From NCBI RefSeq assembly GCF_039830135.1, contig NZ_CP156081.1, positions 3,768,001 to 3,832,000 of the forward strand: DNA of 64,000 nt. The letters are read 5' to 3'. The position numbers were made by a program, and so were the translations under genes. Origin of the DNA: Defluviimonas sp. SAOS-178_SWC (GTDB lineage: Bacteria; Pseudomonadota; Alphaproteobacteria; Rhodobacterales; Rhodobacteraceae). Shown here piece by piece: positions 19,246-29,395 of the stretch; the stretch's first letter is position 1; every line of letters begins with the position of its first letter. The notes beneath the pieces are model-generated. The model was not told the origin of the DNA. It searched no databases and saw only the letters and a program-made list of their open reading frames with translations.

Positions 19246-19629
19246 TCAGAGAATGGTGATCGTGATGAGGGTCAGCAGGACCGACCCGATGATGAGACCC
19301 CAGCCCAGCTTTTCGGCCGTCGGGATGTCGAGGCCGCGTCCGCTGTCGAAGTAGAGGTGACGGAGGCCGGCGAGGAAGTGATACCAGACCGCCCAGATCG
19401 AACCGGCGAAGACGAGCTTGCCGAACCACGACCGCACCACGCCGTCGGCGATGGCGAAATAATCGGCGCTCGTTGCGGCTGCGAGAAGCCACCAGACGAT
19501 GAGGAGCGCCGCGACGATCAGCGCGTTGCCCGTGATCCGCGTGAAGATCGAGGTGATGGAGGTCAGCTGCGGCCGGTAGACCTGCAGGTGCGGCGATAGC
19601 GGGCGGTTGCCCCGATTGACATCGGCCAT
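19246..19629 (-). CDS. sdhC: Succinate dehydrogenase cytochrome b556 subunit
   Basis: A 127-aa membrane subunit starting MADVNRGNRPLSPHLQVY, with the usual SPHLxVY and ITSIFTRITG motifs and the heme-ligand region WYHFLAGLRHLYFDSG. The start at 19629 is preceded by AGAGAGGGACC; the frame open to 19713 is upstream non-coding. It is the first gene of the sdh operon and lies about 145-166 bp downstream of a pair of TTGTGATCACAA-like palindromes. Confidence 0.96.
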   Translation of the reverse strand: MADVNRGNRPLSPHLQVYRPQLTSITSIFTRITGNALIVAALLIVWWLLAAATSADYFAIADGVVRSWFGKLVFAGSIWAVWYHFLAGLRHLYFDSGRGLDIPTAEKLGWGLIIGSVLLTLITITIL

Positions 19630-19768
19630 TGTCGGTCCCTCTCTTGCCCGCGCCCGGCCGGAGGGTGGCAGGACGCTTTGGCCCTTGAATAGCGAAAATC
19701 CCGCCCATGTCACGCCGCGATTGGCTCAAAGACGACGATTCCGGGATCGTTAGCGGTAAAAATTACTT

Positions 19769-19780
19769 TTGTGATCACGA
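19769..19780. promoter_or_regulatory. TTGTGATCACGA operator upstream of sdhC (proximal)
   Basis: A 12-bp palindrome, 11 of 12 positions identical to TTGTGATCACAA, in an AT-rich stretch between the DUF1194 gene end and sdhC. It matches the motif found upstream of sucC and of the GntR gene at 37915-38565. Its centre is 21 bp from the neighbouring site at 19790-19801. Confidence 0.7.
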
Positions 19781-19789
19781 GGAAAATTT

Positions 19790-19801
19790 TTGTGATCGCA
19801 A
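19790..19801. promoter_or_regulatory. TTGTGATCGCAA operator upstream of sdhC (distal)
   Basis: Second copy of the palindrome, with one mismatch (G for A at position 9). The centre-to-centre distance of 21 bp puts both sites on the same helix face, two turns apart, as expected for cooperative dimers. The likely binder is the FCD-type GntR regulator encoded at 37915-38565. Confidence 0.65.
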
Positions 19802-19816
19802 ATATGAGAGGCGCCG

Positions 19817-20509
19817 TCACCTTTCGTAACGCACGGGAATCGCCTTCCCCGGAAGGGTCGAAATCTGCCGTTCGGTCTCGCGCCGGAGCTTGCGGCGCAT
19901 CCGTTCGGGGTATTCGTCGTAATCCTCGGCGGTGACCACGAAGGCATTCCCGCCGGTGACGACGTTCTCGGCGAAATACTGCGGCAGGCCGGCGTCGTCG
20001 CCCCGGATCACCAGCGCATTGACGGTGATGGCGAAGCTGTCCATCTCGGCCCTCAGGCCAGCCGGCTCGGACCCTTCGTTGTTGCGTCCGTCGGAGGAGA
20101 TATCCATCACCCGGCGCTTGCAGGCGGGCGCCGCGTCGAACACGCCGAGGCCGAAGGTCATCGCCTGGCCGATGGCGGTGGAATACTCGATCCAGACCCG
20201 CGGCAAGGTCTCGATCCGCCCGGCGAATTCCTCCAGCTCGGCGGCGCTGCCGATCCGGGTCCAGGGCACCGACAGATCCTGCCGCGACGATCCGGTCCAT
20301 TGCATCAGCGCCAGCGCCGCTTCGCCGCGCACCAGCGCCTCGGCCACGACGCCATCGCGCAGGCCCTCGGCGAGGCCCCGCATCTGCACCTCGTATTCGC
20401 GCCGGTCCACGGACCCCGACACATCCACGGCAAACAGAAGCGCAAGCTCGCAACCTGCCGCCGGGGCGGCGAGCGTTGCCAACAGAAGCGATGCGGCGAT
20501 CCCACGCAT
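19817..20509 (-). CDS. DUF1194 (VWA-like) secreted protein
   Basis: A 230-aa protein with a signal peptide (residues 1-18) and a von Willebrand A-type fold. The MIDAS-like motif DVSGSVD is at about residue 28, with MQWTGSS, AIGQAMTFG and MDISSDGRNNEG as further metal-site segments. These match DUF1194, a periplasmic family of unknown role common in Rhodobacterales. A 7-bp hairpin (20513-20532) lies directly upstream of the ATG. The sdh promoter sites lie in the gap after its stop. Confidence 0.88.
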   Translation of the reverse strand: MRGIAASLLLATLAAPAAGCELALLFAVDVSGSVDRREYEVQMRGLAEGLRDGVVAEALVRGEAALALMQWTGSSRQDLSVPWTRIGSAAELEEFAGRIETLPRVWIEYSTAIGQAMTFGLGVFDAAPACKRRVMDISSDGRNNEGSEPAGLRAEMDSFAITVNALVIRGDDAGLPQYFAENVVTGGNAFVVTAEDYDEYPERMRRKLRRETERQISTLPGKAIPVRYER

Positions 20510-20766
20510 GGACCGAAGGTTAGCGCCTTCGGCCTCGCCGCGCGATCACAAAGGCATCAGCCGCGAAACCGTTTCATGCCCGGTTGCGCATTCGTCCCGG
20601 ACGGCAAAGACGAGACGCCCGGATCTCGCGGGTTCACCCTCAAGGCGAAATGCCTTCTGGTCCTTCAGCTTTTACCTGTGGCCGCGACGCCCTCCACCGA
20701 CTATTCAAGACCTGTCGGGTTCGACGCGGGTTCGTCATCCCGCGTGAGGCCGACGGAGAACGGAGG

Positions 20767-21345
20767 ATGAAAACGGTGAACCCCGAAGACATGACCTTTA
20801 GTTTCGAGGATTGGGAAAGGACCATCGGTTTTCTCGAAGGCGGGCGTGATCCGGACCTGTGGCACCAGCTCGTGGACGGGATGAACTACGACGACCCAAG
20901 GGCGCTCGACTATGTGCTGTGGATCGTGCGCCAGCCGGACTGCGATATCGCGACCGCCGCGCTGACCTTCGTCTCGCTCCGCTGCGCGGACCATGTCTGC
21001 GCTGCCCCCCGGCTGCACAGCGGCGCGGACGACCGGGTATCGCGCATCGCGTCCGAAATCTGCGCCCGATCCGAGGCGTCGGGCTACACCCGCGCGAAGA
21101 TCGGCTGGCACGCGCCGGACCATATTCCGACGCCCGCCGCAGTGCTCGCGGACATCCGGGCGAACTGTGCCAAACTCGGCCTGGCGGCGGGACGGACCCA
21201 TCTGCCGATACCCGCGGCGGTTCTTGGCGCCGATTTCGACAAGCCGCCCGCGGCCGCGAGTTATTTCGTCGACGAAGGCGGCTTCACCCATATGAGCGCG
21301 ATGGACCCGTTCATGCAGGCAATCATGGGATTCAGGTCGAACTGA
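20767..21345 (+). CDS. DUF4274-like protein
   Basis: A 192-aa soluble protein. The region around residues 25-65 (LWHQLVDGMNYDDPRALDYVLW, then PDCDIATAALTF) resembles DUF4274, a domain of unknown function. The C-terminal part has IPAAVLGADFDKPPA and ends FMQAIMGFRSN; I do not recognise it. The ATG at 20767 directly follows GGAGG, which is too close. An ATG eight codons later (20791) could be the real start. It is an isolated gene, not clearly in an operon. Confidence 0.7.
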   Translation: MKTVNPEDMTFSFEDWERTIGFLEGGRDPDLWHQLVDGMNYDDPRALDYVLWIVRQPDCDIATAALTFVSLRCADHVCAAPRLHSGADDRVSRIASEICARSEASGYTRAKIGWHAPDHIPTPAAVLADIRANCAKLGLAAGRTHLPIPAAVLGADFDKPPAAASYFVDEGGFTHMSAMDPFMQAIMGFRSN

Positions 21346-21363
21346 CCGTGGCCGCACACCCCG

Positions 21364-22395
21364 TCACAAAGGCATCAGCGCCCAGTAGTCGAGGTCGAGC
21401 AGCACTTCGGGCAGGTATTTCCCATCCTGCCCTTTCAGCGCGAATTCGGGCGCGCCGTGCTTTACCGCCACCAGCCGCAACCGGATCGCGCCGACACCCG
21501 GCGCGGCCGTCCCGGCCTTGTCGAGCACCTCGGACCAGGCGCGCACCGTATCGCCCGAGAAGCAGGGATTCGCATGGGCGCCCGCGTTCAGCGCGACGAT
21601 CATCTGCGCGTTCGCGAGCCCGTTGAACGACAGCGCGCGGGCGAGGCTGATGACGTGCCCGCCATAGATCAGCCGCCGCCCGTCCTCGCGGTTGGTCGCG
21701 TCGAAATGGACCTTGGCGGTGTTCTGCCAGAGGCGCGTGGCGAGCATGTGCTCGGCCTCCTCGATCGTCACGCCATCGACGTGGTCGATCCTCTCGCCGA
21801 CCGCGTAGTCGCCCCAGCGGTGTGGCTCACCTGCCAGCGTGAAGTCGTAGCGGCTGAAATCCAGCCCCACCGGAAGGACGAGGGCGCCCGCCGGGACCGC
21901 CTTCTGAAGCTCGGGCACGACCGTCTCTGGCGCCGGCGCCGCAAGGTCGCGCTTTCGCACCATGACCCAGCGGACATATTCCAGCACCACCTCGTCGTCC
22001 TGGTTCAGTCCGCGCGTGCGTACATAGACCACGCCCGACTTGCCGTTCGAATTCTCCTTGAGCCCGATGACCTGACTTTCGGACCGCAGCGTATCCCCGG
22101 CCCAGACCGGCTTCAGCCAGCGCCCTTCGGCATAGCCGAGATTCGCGATGGCGTTCAGCGAGATATCGGGCACGGTCTTGCCGAAGACCGTGTGGAATGC
22201 GATCAGGTCATCCATCGGCGCGGCCTTGAGCCCGCAGGCCCGCGCGAATGCGTCCGAGGAATACAGGGCATGCCGCGCCGGGTAGAGCGCGTGGTAAAGC
22301 GCCCGCTCCCCCCCGGAAACGGTTCTCGGGACCGCATGCGCGATCACCTCGCCGAGCCTATAATCCTCGAAAAAGCGGCCCGGATTGGTCTTCAT
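21364..22395 (-). CDS. mch: Mesaconyl-CoA hydratase (beta-methylmalyl-CoA dehydratase)
   Basis: A 343-aa double hotdog MaoC-family protein; that length is what I recall for the Rhodobacter sphaeroides enzyme. It hydrates mesaconyl-C1-CoA to beta-methylmalyl-CoA in the ethylmalonyl-CoA pathway of acetyl-CoA assimilation. The start MKTNPGRFFEDYRLGEVI and segments such as YGGHVISLARALSFNGL are typical. I chose the ATG at 22395 because it overlaps the DUF1737 stop as TGATG and fits the known length. It is the last gene of a four-gene unit headed by the malyl-CoA thioesterase/lyase gene. Confidence 0.94.
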   Translation of the reverse strand: MKTNPGRFFEDYRLGEVIAHAVPRTVSGGERALYHALYPARHALYSSDAFARACGLKAAPMDDLIAFHTVFGKTVPDISLNAIANLGYAEGRWLKPVWAGDTLRSESQVIGLKENSNGKSGVVYVRTRGLNQDDEVVLEYVRWVMVRKRDLAAPAPETVVPELQKAVPAGALVLPVGLDFSRYDFTLAGEPHRWGDYAVGERIDHVDGVTIEEAEHMLATRLWQNTAKVHFDATNREDGRRLIYGGHVISLARALSFNGLANAQMIVALNAGAHANPCFSGDTVRAWSEVLDKAGTAAPGVGAIRLRLVAVKHGAPEFALKGQDGKYLPEVLLDLDYWALMPL

Positions 22396-22598
22396 CACAA
22401 TTCTCCCAGATTCGCGTCCGGGGAATAGGTGCCCGGTACGTCCTTCGCGACCGCCTGGCCGCAACGCATGACGCCTTTGCCGGCGTCGAACGCGTAGACC
22501 GGGCCGCCATGCAGTTCCCATCCCTGGTTCAGCGCGGCCGTCACCCTGTGACAGAAGGCCGACGTGTCGTCATCGCTGAGGAAGCGGTAGAGTTTCAT
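22395..22598 (-). CDS. DUF1737 domain protein
   Basis: A 67-aa protein with the DUF1737 pattern (KLYRFLSDDDTSAFCHRVTAALNQG followed by WELHGGP in the middle). The family consists of small soluble proteins of unknown function. It overlaps nnrU by 4 bp and mch by 1 bp, so it is translationally coupled to both. The positioning suggests co-regulation with ethylmalonyl-CoA pathway genes, not a proven role there. Confidence 0.85.
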   Translation of the reverse strand: MKLYRFLSDDDTSAFCHRVTAALNQGWELHGGPVYAFDAGKGVMRCGQAVAKDVPGTYSPDANLGEL

Positions 22599-23152
22599 CC
22601 GTAGGTTCCCAGGAACGGGTTGTGGCCCAGCCAGATATGGACGCCCGCAATCAGCCCGTAGACGACAAGCGCGATCGCCCCGCCGATGGCATCGCTGCGC
22701 AAACCACCCGGCGCGGGCCGCTTCCAGTCCTCCTGCGCATTGATGAGAAGGATCGAGACTACGGCCCAGGCACCGATCCCGCCAAAAAGCACGATGGAGG
22801 CCAGATCGCCGTTGACCAGCAGATGCGCGAACGCCCAGAGGAGGACGCCGAGGAGCATCGGATGACGCAGCCGCGTCTTCACGAGGCCCTTCGAATGCGG
22901 CACACCGAGCAGAAAGATCGCGATCAGCATCAAGAGGTCGGTGAGATGCCCCATACCCGGCAGCGGCGTGTAGACCGGCACGATCTCGGCGCGCCGGTAA
23001 CCGATCACCATCAGGATGATCGCGGCCAGTGAGAGGACCGTGACGACCATCTTTCCCGGCAGGTCGCCCAGCTTCGCCCGAAGTCCCGGCAATACTCTCT
23101 TGAACAAATGTGACGCGACCCAGAGGATCAGCCCAAGGACCAACACCTGCAT
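22595..23152 (-). CDS. NnrU family membrane protein
   Basis: A 185-aa integral membrane protein with about five transmembrane segments, starting MQVLVLGLILWVASHLFKRV. The FLLGVPHSKGLVKTRLRHPMLLG segment carries the NnrU signature. NnrU was first linked to nitric-oxide metabolism, but many copies sit away from denitrification genes, as here. It begins 40 bp after the malyl-CoA gene and overlaps the DUF1737 gene by 4 bp. Its biochemical role remains unclear. Confidence 0.88.
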   Translation of the reverse strand: MQVLVLGLILWVASHLFKRVLPGLRAKLGDLPGKMVVTVLSLAAIILMVIGYRRAEIVPVYTPLPGMGHLTDLLMLIAIFLLGVPHSKGLVKTRLRHPMLLGVLLWAFAHLLVNGDLASIVLFGGIGAWAVVSILLINAQEDWKRPAPGGLRSDAIGGAIALVVYGLIAGVHIWLGHNPFLGTYG

Positions 23153-23192
23153 TTCGAACCTCCCGAACCGTTGAAGACGCGCCAGACTTTCC

Positions 23193-24071
23193 TTATTTCG
23201 CGCGCTCCGCAATAGCCTCCGCGCGGGAAAGGATCTGCCGCGCGGTGACGACATGGAGGTTCTCGACGATCTTTCCGTCGACGACGGCGACGCCCTGCCC
23301 GGCCTGCTCGGCCTCCTCGAAGGCGGCGATCTGGCGGCGGGAGAGGTCGATTTCGGCTTCCGACGGCGCAAAGGCCTCGTTCGCGATTTGAAGCTGGGCG
23401 GGGTGGATCAGGGTCTTGCCGTCAAAGCCCATGTCGCGGCCCTGCGCGCATTCGGAGCGGAGCCCGTCCTCGTCCCTGAAGGCGTTGTAGACACCGTCGA
23501 CGATGGTCCGGCCGAACGCCTTGGCCGCCAGCAGGCAAAGGCCAAGCCCGGCCTGCATCGGCAAGCGATCGGGCCGGAACCGGCTGCCGAGTTCCTTGGC
23601 AAGGTCGTTGGTCCCCATGACCATGCCGCCCAGCCGGGGATGCGCCGCAATCGCGGCGGCGTTCAGCATCCCCGCCGCCGTCTCCATCATCGCCCAGAGC
23701 GGAACGCCGGGGATCAGGGCCGCCACCGAATCGAGATCGGCCGGAGAGGACACCTTGGGGATCAGGATCGCATCGACGTTCGCCCCGGCGCCGATCGCCG
23801 CGGCAATGGCCAGCACGTCCTCCCGCCCCCATGCGGTGTCGAGCCCGTTGACCCGCACGATCCGGGCGCGGTCGCCGAAATCGGCCTCGGCGAGCACCCT
23901 GGCCAGAAGGGCGCGGGCGGCCACCTTCTCCTCCGCCGCCACGGCATCCTCTAGGTCGAAGATGATCGCGTCGCAGTCGAGGCCTTGCGCCTTTTCCAAC
24001 GCCCGCTCCTTCGAGGCGGGGATATAGAGCACCGAACGATACGGGCGCGGACGGTCGTCAATAGCGGGCAT
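23193..24071 (-). CDS. mcl2: HpcH/CitE-family (3S)-malyl-CoA thioesterase or lyase
   Basis: A 292-aa CitE-like TIM-barrel protein beginning PRPYRSVLYIPASKERALEK, with metal/CoA-binding segments DAIIFDLEDAV, IRVNGLDT-like IVRVNGLDTAWG, IPKV and the conserved glutamate in AMMETAAG. It resembles Mcl2, the malyl-CoA thioesterase of Rhodobacter, more than the longer Mcl1 lyase. Mcl2 hydrolyses malyl-CoA to malate in the ethylmalonyl-CoA pathway. The ATG at 24071 has GAGGGG 6 bp upstream; the ATG two codons earlier is overlapped by that ribosome-binding site. It heads the mch operon. Confidence 0.82.
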   Translation of the reverse strand: MPAIDDRPRPYRSVLYIPASKERALEKAQGLDCDAIIFDLEDAVAAEEKVAARALLARVLAEADFGDRARIVRVNGLDTAWGREDVLAIAAAIGAGANVDAILIPKVSSPADLDSVAALIPGVPLWAMMETAAGMLNAAAIAAHPRLGGMVMGTNDLAKELGSRFRPDRLPMQAGLGLCLLAAKAFGRTIVDGVYNAFRDEDGLRSECAQGRDMGFDGKTLIHPAQLQIANEAFAPSEAEIDLSRRQIAAFEEAEQAGQGVAVVDGKIVENLHVVTARQILSRAEAIAERAK

Positions 24072-24291
24072 GGGCATCCCCTCGCAATATTGTTGCGCCA
24101 AGAACCACATTCCCGGCACATTCGGCAAGCCCGAAATTGCCGCATTGCAGAAAAATCGAGAGCCAAACCCTATTTCTCTGGCCGGAAAGCACCCGCCAAC
24201 GGCGCGCAAGATGGCCCGCACTCCTGCTTAACAGGTTTTTGCCGTTCCCGGCGCAGCGTTGCGCCATCGCGAGCTTTGAAGGGGTCAGACC

Positions 24292-24447
24292 ATGAAACAT
24301 AAGCTTTTCGCCTTGTCGCTCGGCTTCGGCGGCGTCATCTTCGCCACGCACCACGCGTTTGCCGAGACGCAGGCGCGATGCGCGACGGGTGAGACGGTGG
24401 TCGATCAGTTTGCGGACCAGCGTCCGGCTGGAGGCAACGGTGCTTGA
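24292..24447 (+). CDS. 51-aa secreted peptide, possibly the truncated remainder of a longer protein
   Basis: A short reading frame with a good ribosome-binding site (GAAGGGG), a clear signal peptide (MKHKLFALSLGFGGVIFATHHAFAE is cut after AFA) and only about 27 mature residues including one cysteine. The start resembles small periplasmic proteins of about 90-100 aa in Rhodobacteraceae that continue with a WTITVT-like core; that part is missing here. The frame ends 43 bp before the TSUP gene on the opposite strand. It may be a 3'-truncated gene or a real short peptide. Confidence 0.5.
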   Translation: MKHKLFALSLGFGGVIFATHHAFAETQARCATGETVVDQFADQRPAGGNGA

Positions 24448-24489
24448 AAGAAGTCGCCGGAATCTCGCAGGGCGGTTCTTTCCGGGGCG

Positions 24490-26509
<2,020 letters not shown>

Positions 26510-26518
26510 CCTTTCTCC

Positions 26519-26540
26519 GGGGGCGCCGCACGGCGCCCCC
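26519..26540 (+). terminator. GC-rich hairpin after mdh
   Basis: A 10-bp perfect inverted repeat (GGGGGCGCCG / CGGCGCCCCC with a CA centre) starts 10 bp after the mdh stop. No T-tract follows, so it may act as a weak or Rho-assisted terminator or protect the mRNA end. It separates mdh from the sucC promoter region. Confidence 0.55.
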
Positions 26541-26614
26541 GACTCACGCTCCGACGCCTTTCGCGGCGGCGCGAATCTCCCTTCCCCAACAAATTTCTCC
26601 CAAGCGCTTCCGGT

Positions 26615-26626
26615 TTGTGATCACAC
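26615..26626. promoter_or_regulatory. TTGTGATCACAC operator upstream of sucC (distal)
   Basis: A 12-bp palindrome matching TTGTGATCACAA at 11 of 12 positions, 135 bp upstream of the sucC ATG. It is paired with the site at 26636-26647 at a centre distance of 21 bp, the same spacing as upstream of sdhC. It is the likely target of the GntR/FCD regulator at 37915-38565. Confidence 0.72.
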
Positions 26627-26635
26627 CATTTCTTG

Positions 26636-26647
26636 CTGTGATCACAA
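26636..26647. promoter_or_regulatory. CTGTGATCACAA operator upstream of sucC (proximal)
   Basis: Second palindrome of the pair, 11 of 12 matches to TTGTGATCACAA, followed by the AT-rich run ATTTGCGGTTTT. The pair lies in a 246-bp non-coding gap between mdh and sucC that otherwise contains only the mdh hairpin. Confidence 0.72.
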
Positions 26648-26755
26648 ATTTGCGGTTTTCGGCCGATCCGGCCGATTTCCCGCATTTATCATTTCTCCGC
26701 CCGCGCCGCTTGTGCCATCACGTGCTCCAAACCGAACGGATACGGGGACATCGCG

Positions 26756-27949
26756 ATGAACATCCACGAATACCAGGCCAAGGCATTGCTGCGCAGCTAC
26801 GGCGCTCCGGTTTCCGACGGCCGCCCGGTCCTGCGGGCGGAAGAGGCCAAGACGGCGGCAGGCGAACTCGACGGCCCGCTCTGGGTCGTCAAGGCGCAGA
26901 TCCATGCCGGCGGCCGCGGCAAGGGCCACTTCAAGGAAGCCGAGGCCGGTGAAAAGGGCGGCGTCCGCCTCGCCAAGTCGGTCGAGGAGGCCGCAGCGCT
27001 CGCCAAGCAGATGCTCGGCCGCACGCTCGTGACGCACCAGACCGGCCCCGCCGGCAAGCAAGTCAACCGCATCTATATCGAGGACGGCTCCGACATCGCG
27101 CGCGAGCTTTACCTCGCCGTTCTCGTCGATCGCGGGACCAGCCGCATCTCCTTCGTCTGCTCGACCGAGGGCGGCATGGATATCGAGGACGTCGCGGCAA
27201 AGACGCCCGAGAAGATCCTGTCCTTCTCCGTCGACCCGGCCTCTGGCCTGTCGGACTTCCACGGCCGCCGCGTCGCCTTCGCGCTCGGGCTGGAGGGCGC
27301 CCAGGTCAAGCAGTGCGTGGGCCTGATCAAGACGCTCTACAAGCTCTTCGTCGAGAAGGACATGGAGATGCTTGAGATCAACCCGCTGATCGTCGGCACC
27401 GACGGCAACCTCAAATGCCTCGACGCCAAGATGGGCTTCGACGGCAACGCGATCTACCGCCACCCCGACATCGCCGCCCTTCGCGACGAGACCGAGGAGG
27501 ACCCGAAGGAACTCGCCGCGTCGAAGTTCGACCTCAACTACATCGCGCTCGACGGCGAGATCGGCTGCATGGTGAACGGCGCCGGTCTTGCGATGGCGAC
27601 GATGGACATCATCAAGCTTTACGGCGCGGAGCCCGCCAACTTCCTCGACGTGGGCGGCGGCGCCACCAAGGAGAAGGTGACCGAGGCCTTCAAGATCATC
27701 ACCTCCGACCCGAACGTGAAGGGCATCCTCGTCAACATCTTCGGCGGCATCATGCGCTGCGACGTCATCGCCGAGGGCGTGATCGCGGCGGTGAAGGAAG
27801 TGGGCCTTCAGGTGCCGCTGGTCGTCCGGCTTGAGGGGACCAACGTCGAGAAGGGCAAGGAGATCATCGAGAATTCCGGCCTGAACGTGATCGCGGGGGA
27901 CAATCTTTCCGACGCCGCACAGAAAATCGTCAAAGCGGTGAAAGGGTAA
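26756..27949 (+). CDS. sucC: Succinyl-CoA synthetase (ADP-forming) beta subunit
   Basis: A 397-aa ATP-grasp subunit that, with SucD, interconverts succinyl-CoA and succinate with nucleotide phosphorylation. It starts [20 protein letters not shown]. Conserved stretches include [49 protein letters not shown] and [10 protein letters not shown]. Its TAA stop overlaps the ATG of an atypical low-GC gene (TAATG), so sucD is not the next gene. Length is normal. Confidence 0.98.
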   Translation: MNIHEYQAKALLRSYGAPVSDGRPVLRAEEAKTAAGELDGPLWVVKAQIHAGGRGKGHFKEAEAGEKGGVRLAKSVEEAAALAKQMLGRTLVTHQTGPAGKQVNRIYIEDGSDIARELYLAVLVDRGTSRISFVCSTEGGMDIEDVAAKTPEKILSFSVDPASGLSDFHGRRVAFALGLEGAQVKQCVGLIKTLYKLFVEKDMEMLEINPLIVGTDGNLKCLDAKMGFDGNAIYRHPDIAALRDETEEDPKELAASKFDLNYIALDGEIGCMVNGAGLAMATMDIIKLYGAEPANFLDVGGGATKEKVTEAFKIITSDPNVKGILVNIFGGIMRCDVIAEGVIAAVKEVGLQVPLVVRLEGTNVEKGKEIIENSGLNVIAGDNLSDAAQKIVKAVKG

Positions 27950-28455
27950 TGGGGTTCCAAGACCTCCCCGGACGTTTCGACGGTCTGTCGGAAGAGGGTG
28001 CTGCAAGAGCAGCGCACCAAGCTGCATATCGAGAAGCGATTGCCCTAATGGCGTTCAGTTCAGCAGAGTACTTTCCGAACGAAGAGATCATCACCGAAGC
28101 ACAACGCCAATTCATCGACCACGTGTTCGCTTTTACGATCAACGCTCGGCGAGCTATTGAAATCAAAGTCGTCAAGGGGATTCAGATCAACGTCGGGCGC
28201 TGGCGCCTCACTGAACAACTCGACGACTTCAATCCAACTACTGACCTGTGGGAAGTAATTAACAAGATCGTACATGCCAGGCATCTGAAGATCTTTGTTA
28301 ATCAACGGAAATCCCAAGTTATGCAGGTTGGGCATGAGTGGCGCTTAACATTTCTTGAAGTTCAATCTGACCGCGGCGAAAAGATCCACGTCGATCCATT
28401 CGGAATGGCGTTTTCTTATGTCGACGCAATGTCAGTGCACTTCCCGGCTCAATAG
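27949..28455 (+). CDS. AT-richer orphan gene of unknown function between sucC and sucD
   Basis: A 168-aa predicted soluble protein. I recognise no domain. It is rich in charged and aromatic residues (AAYREAIALMAFSSAEYF, then VFAFTINARRAIEIKVVKG), with a C-terminal beta-rich part (WRLTFLEVQSD). No signal peptide or membrane segment. Its base composition is visibly closer to 50% GC than the flanking suc genes, with codons such as ATT, AAT, TTT and TTA that they avoid, suggesting transfer. The ATG overlaps the sucC stop by 1 bp and sucD starts 9 bp after its stop, so it is precisely inserted into the operon and likely co-translated. Confidence 0.75.
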   Translation: MGFQDLPGRFDGLSEEGAARAAHQAAYREAIALMAFSSAEYFPNEEIITEAQRQFIDHVFAFTINARRAIEIKVVKGIQINVGRWRLTEQLDDFNPTTDLWEVINKIVHARHLKIFVNQRKSQVMQVGHEWRLTFLEVQSDRGEKIHVDPFGMAFSYVDAMSVHFPAQ

Positions 28456-28464
28456 GGGATAGAT

Positions 28465-29346
28465 ATGTCCGTACTGGTCAACAAGAACACCAAAGTCATC
28501 TGCCAGGGCCTCACCGGCAGCCAAGGCACCTTCCACACCGAACAGGCGATCGCCTACGGCACCAAGATGGTCGGCGGCGTGACGCCGGGCAAAGGCGGCC
28601 AGACCCATATCGGGCTGCCGGTCTTCAATTCGGTGCATGAAGCCAAGCGCGCCACGGAAGCGAATGCGTCGGTGATCTACGTGCCCCCTCCCTTCGCGGC
28701 CGACTCGATCCTCGAGGCGATCGACGCCGAAATGGAGCTGATCGTCTGCATCACCGAGGGCATCCCGGTCCTCGACATGATGAAGGTGAAGCGCGCCATC
28801 GAAGGCTCCAAGAGCCGCCTCGTCGGCCCGAACTGCCCCGGTGTCATCACCCCCGGCGAATGCAAGATCGGCATCATGCCCGGCCATATCCACGCGAAGG
28901 GCTCCTGCGGCGTCGTCTCGCGCTCGGGCACGCTGACCTATGAGGCGGTGAAGCAGACGACCGACCTCGGCCTCGGCCAGTCCTCGGCCGTCGGCATCGG
29001 CGGCGACCCGATCAAGGGGACCGAGCATATCGACGTCCTGAACATGTTCCTCGACGATCCCGAGACCCAGTCGATCATCATGATCGGCGAGATCGGCGGC
29101 AGCGCCGAGGAAGAGGCGGCGGAGTTCCTCAGCCAGCAGAAGAAGAAGGGCCGATGGAAGCCGGTCGCCGGGTTCATCGCCGGCCGCACCGCGCCGAAGG
29201 GCCGCCGCATGGGCCATGCCGGCGCCATCGTGGCGGGCGGCAAGGGCGACGCGGAATCGAAGATCGAGGCGATGAAGAGCGCCGGGATCGTCGTCGCCGA
29301 CAGCCCGGCCACGCTCGGCGAAGCGGTGTTGAAGGCGATCGGCTGA
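28465..29346 (+). CDS. sucD: Succinyl-CoA synthetase (ADP-forming) alpha subunit
   Basis: A 293-aa subunit carrying the phosphohistidine. It begins [21 protein letters not shown] (CoA-binding Rossmann region) and contains [31 protein letters not shown] and the phosphorylation-site motif [12 protein letters not shown]. Together with SucC it makes the heterotetramer. GGGGATAGAT precedes the ATG. It is separated from sucC by the orphan gene at 27949. A perfect 14-bp inverted repeat follows its stop. Confidence 0.98.
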   Translation: MSVLVNKNTKVICQGLTGSQGTFHTEQAIAYGTKMVGGVTPGKGGQTHIGLPVFNSVHEAKRATEANASVIYVPPPFAADSILEAIDAEMELIVCITEGIPVLDMMKVKRAIEGSKSRLVGPNCPGVITPGECKIGIMPGHIHAKGSCGVVSRSGTLTYEAVKQTTDLGLGQSSAVGIGGDPIKGTEHIDVLNMFLDDPETQSIIMIGEIGGSAEEEAAEFLSQQKKKGRWKPVAGFIAGRTAPKGRRMGHAGAIVAGGKGDAESKIEAMKSAGIVVADSPATLGEAVLKAIG

Positions 29347-29351
29347 TCGAC

Positions 29352-29380
29352 GTTTCGCCCCGGACGGTCCGGGGCGAAAC
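29352..29380 (+). terminator. Perfect 14-bp inverted repeat after sucD
   Basis: Arms GTTTCGCCCCGGAC and GTCCGGGGCGAAAC around a single G, starting 6 bp after the sucD stop and ending 16 bp before the next ATG. It lacks a T-tract but would form a very stable hairpin. It could be a partial terminator or an mRNA-stability element that sets sucCD levels relative to sucAB. Confidence 0.55.
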
Positions 29381-29395
29381 CCGGGGAGGGTAGGA

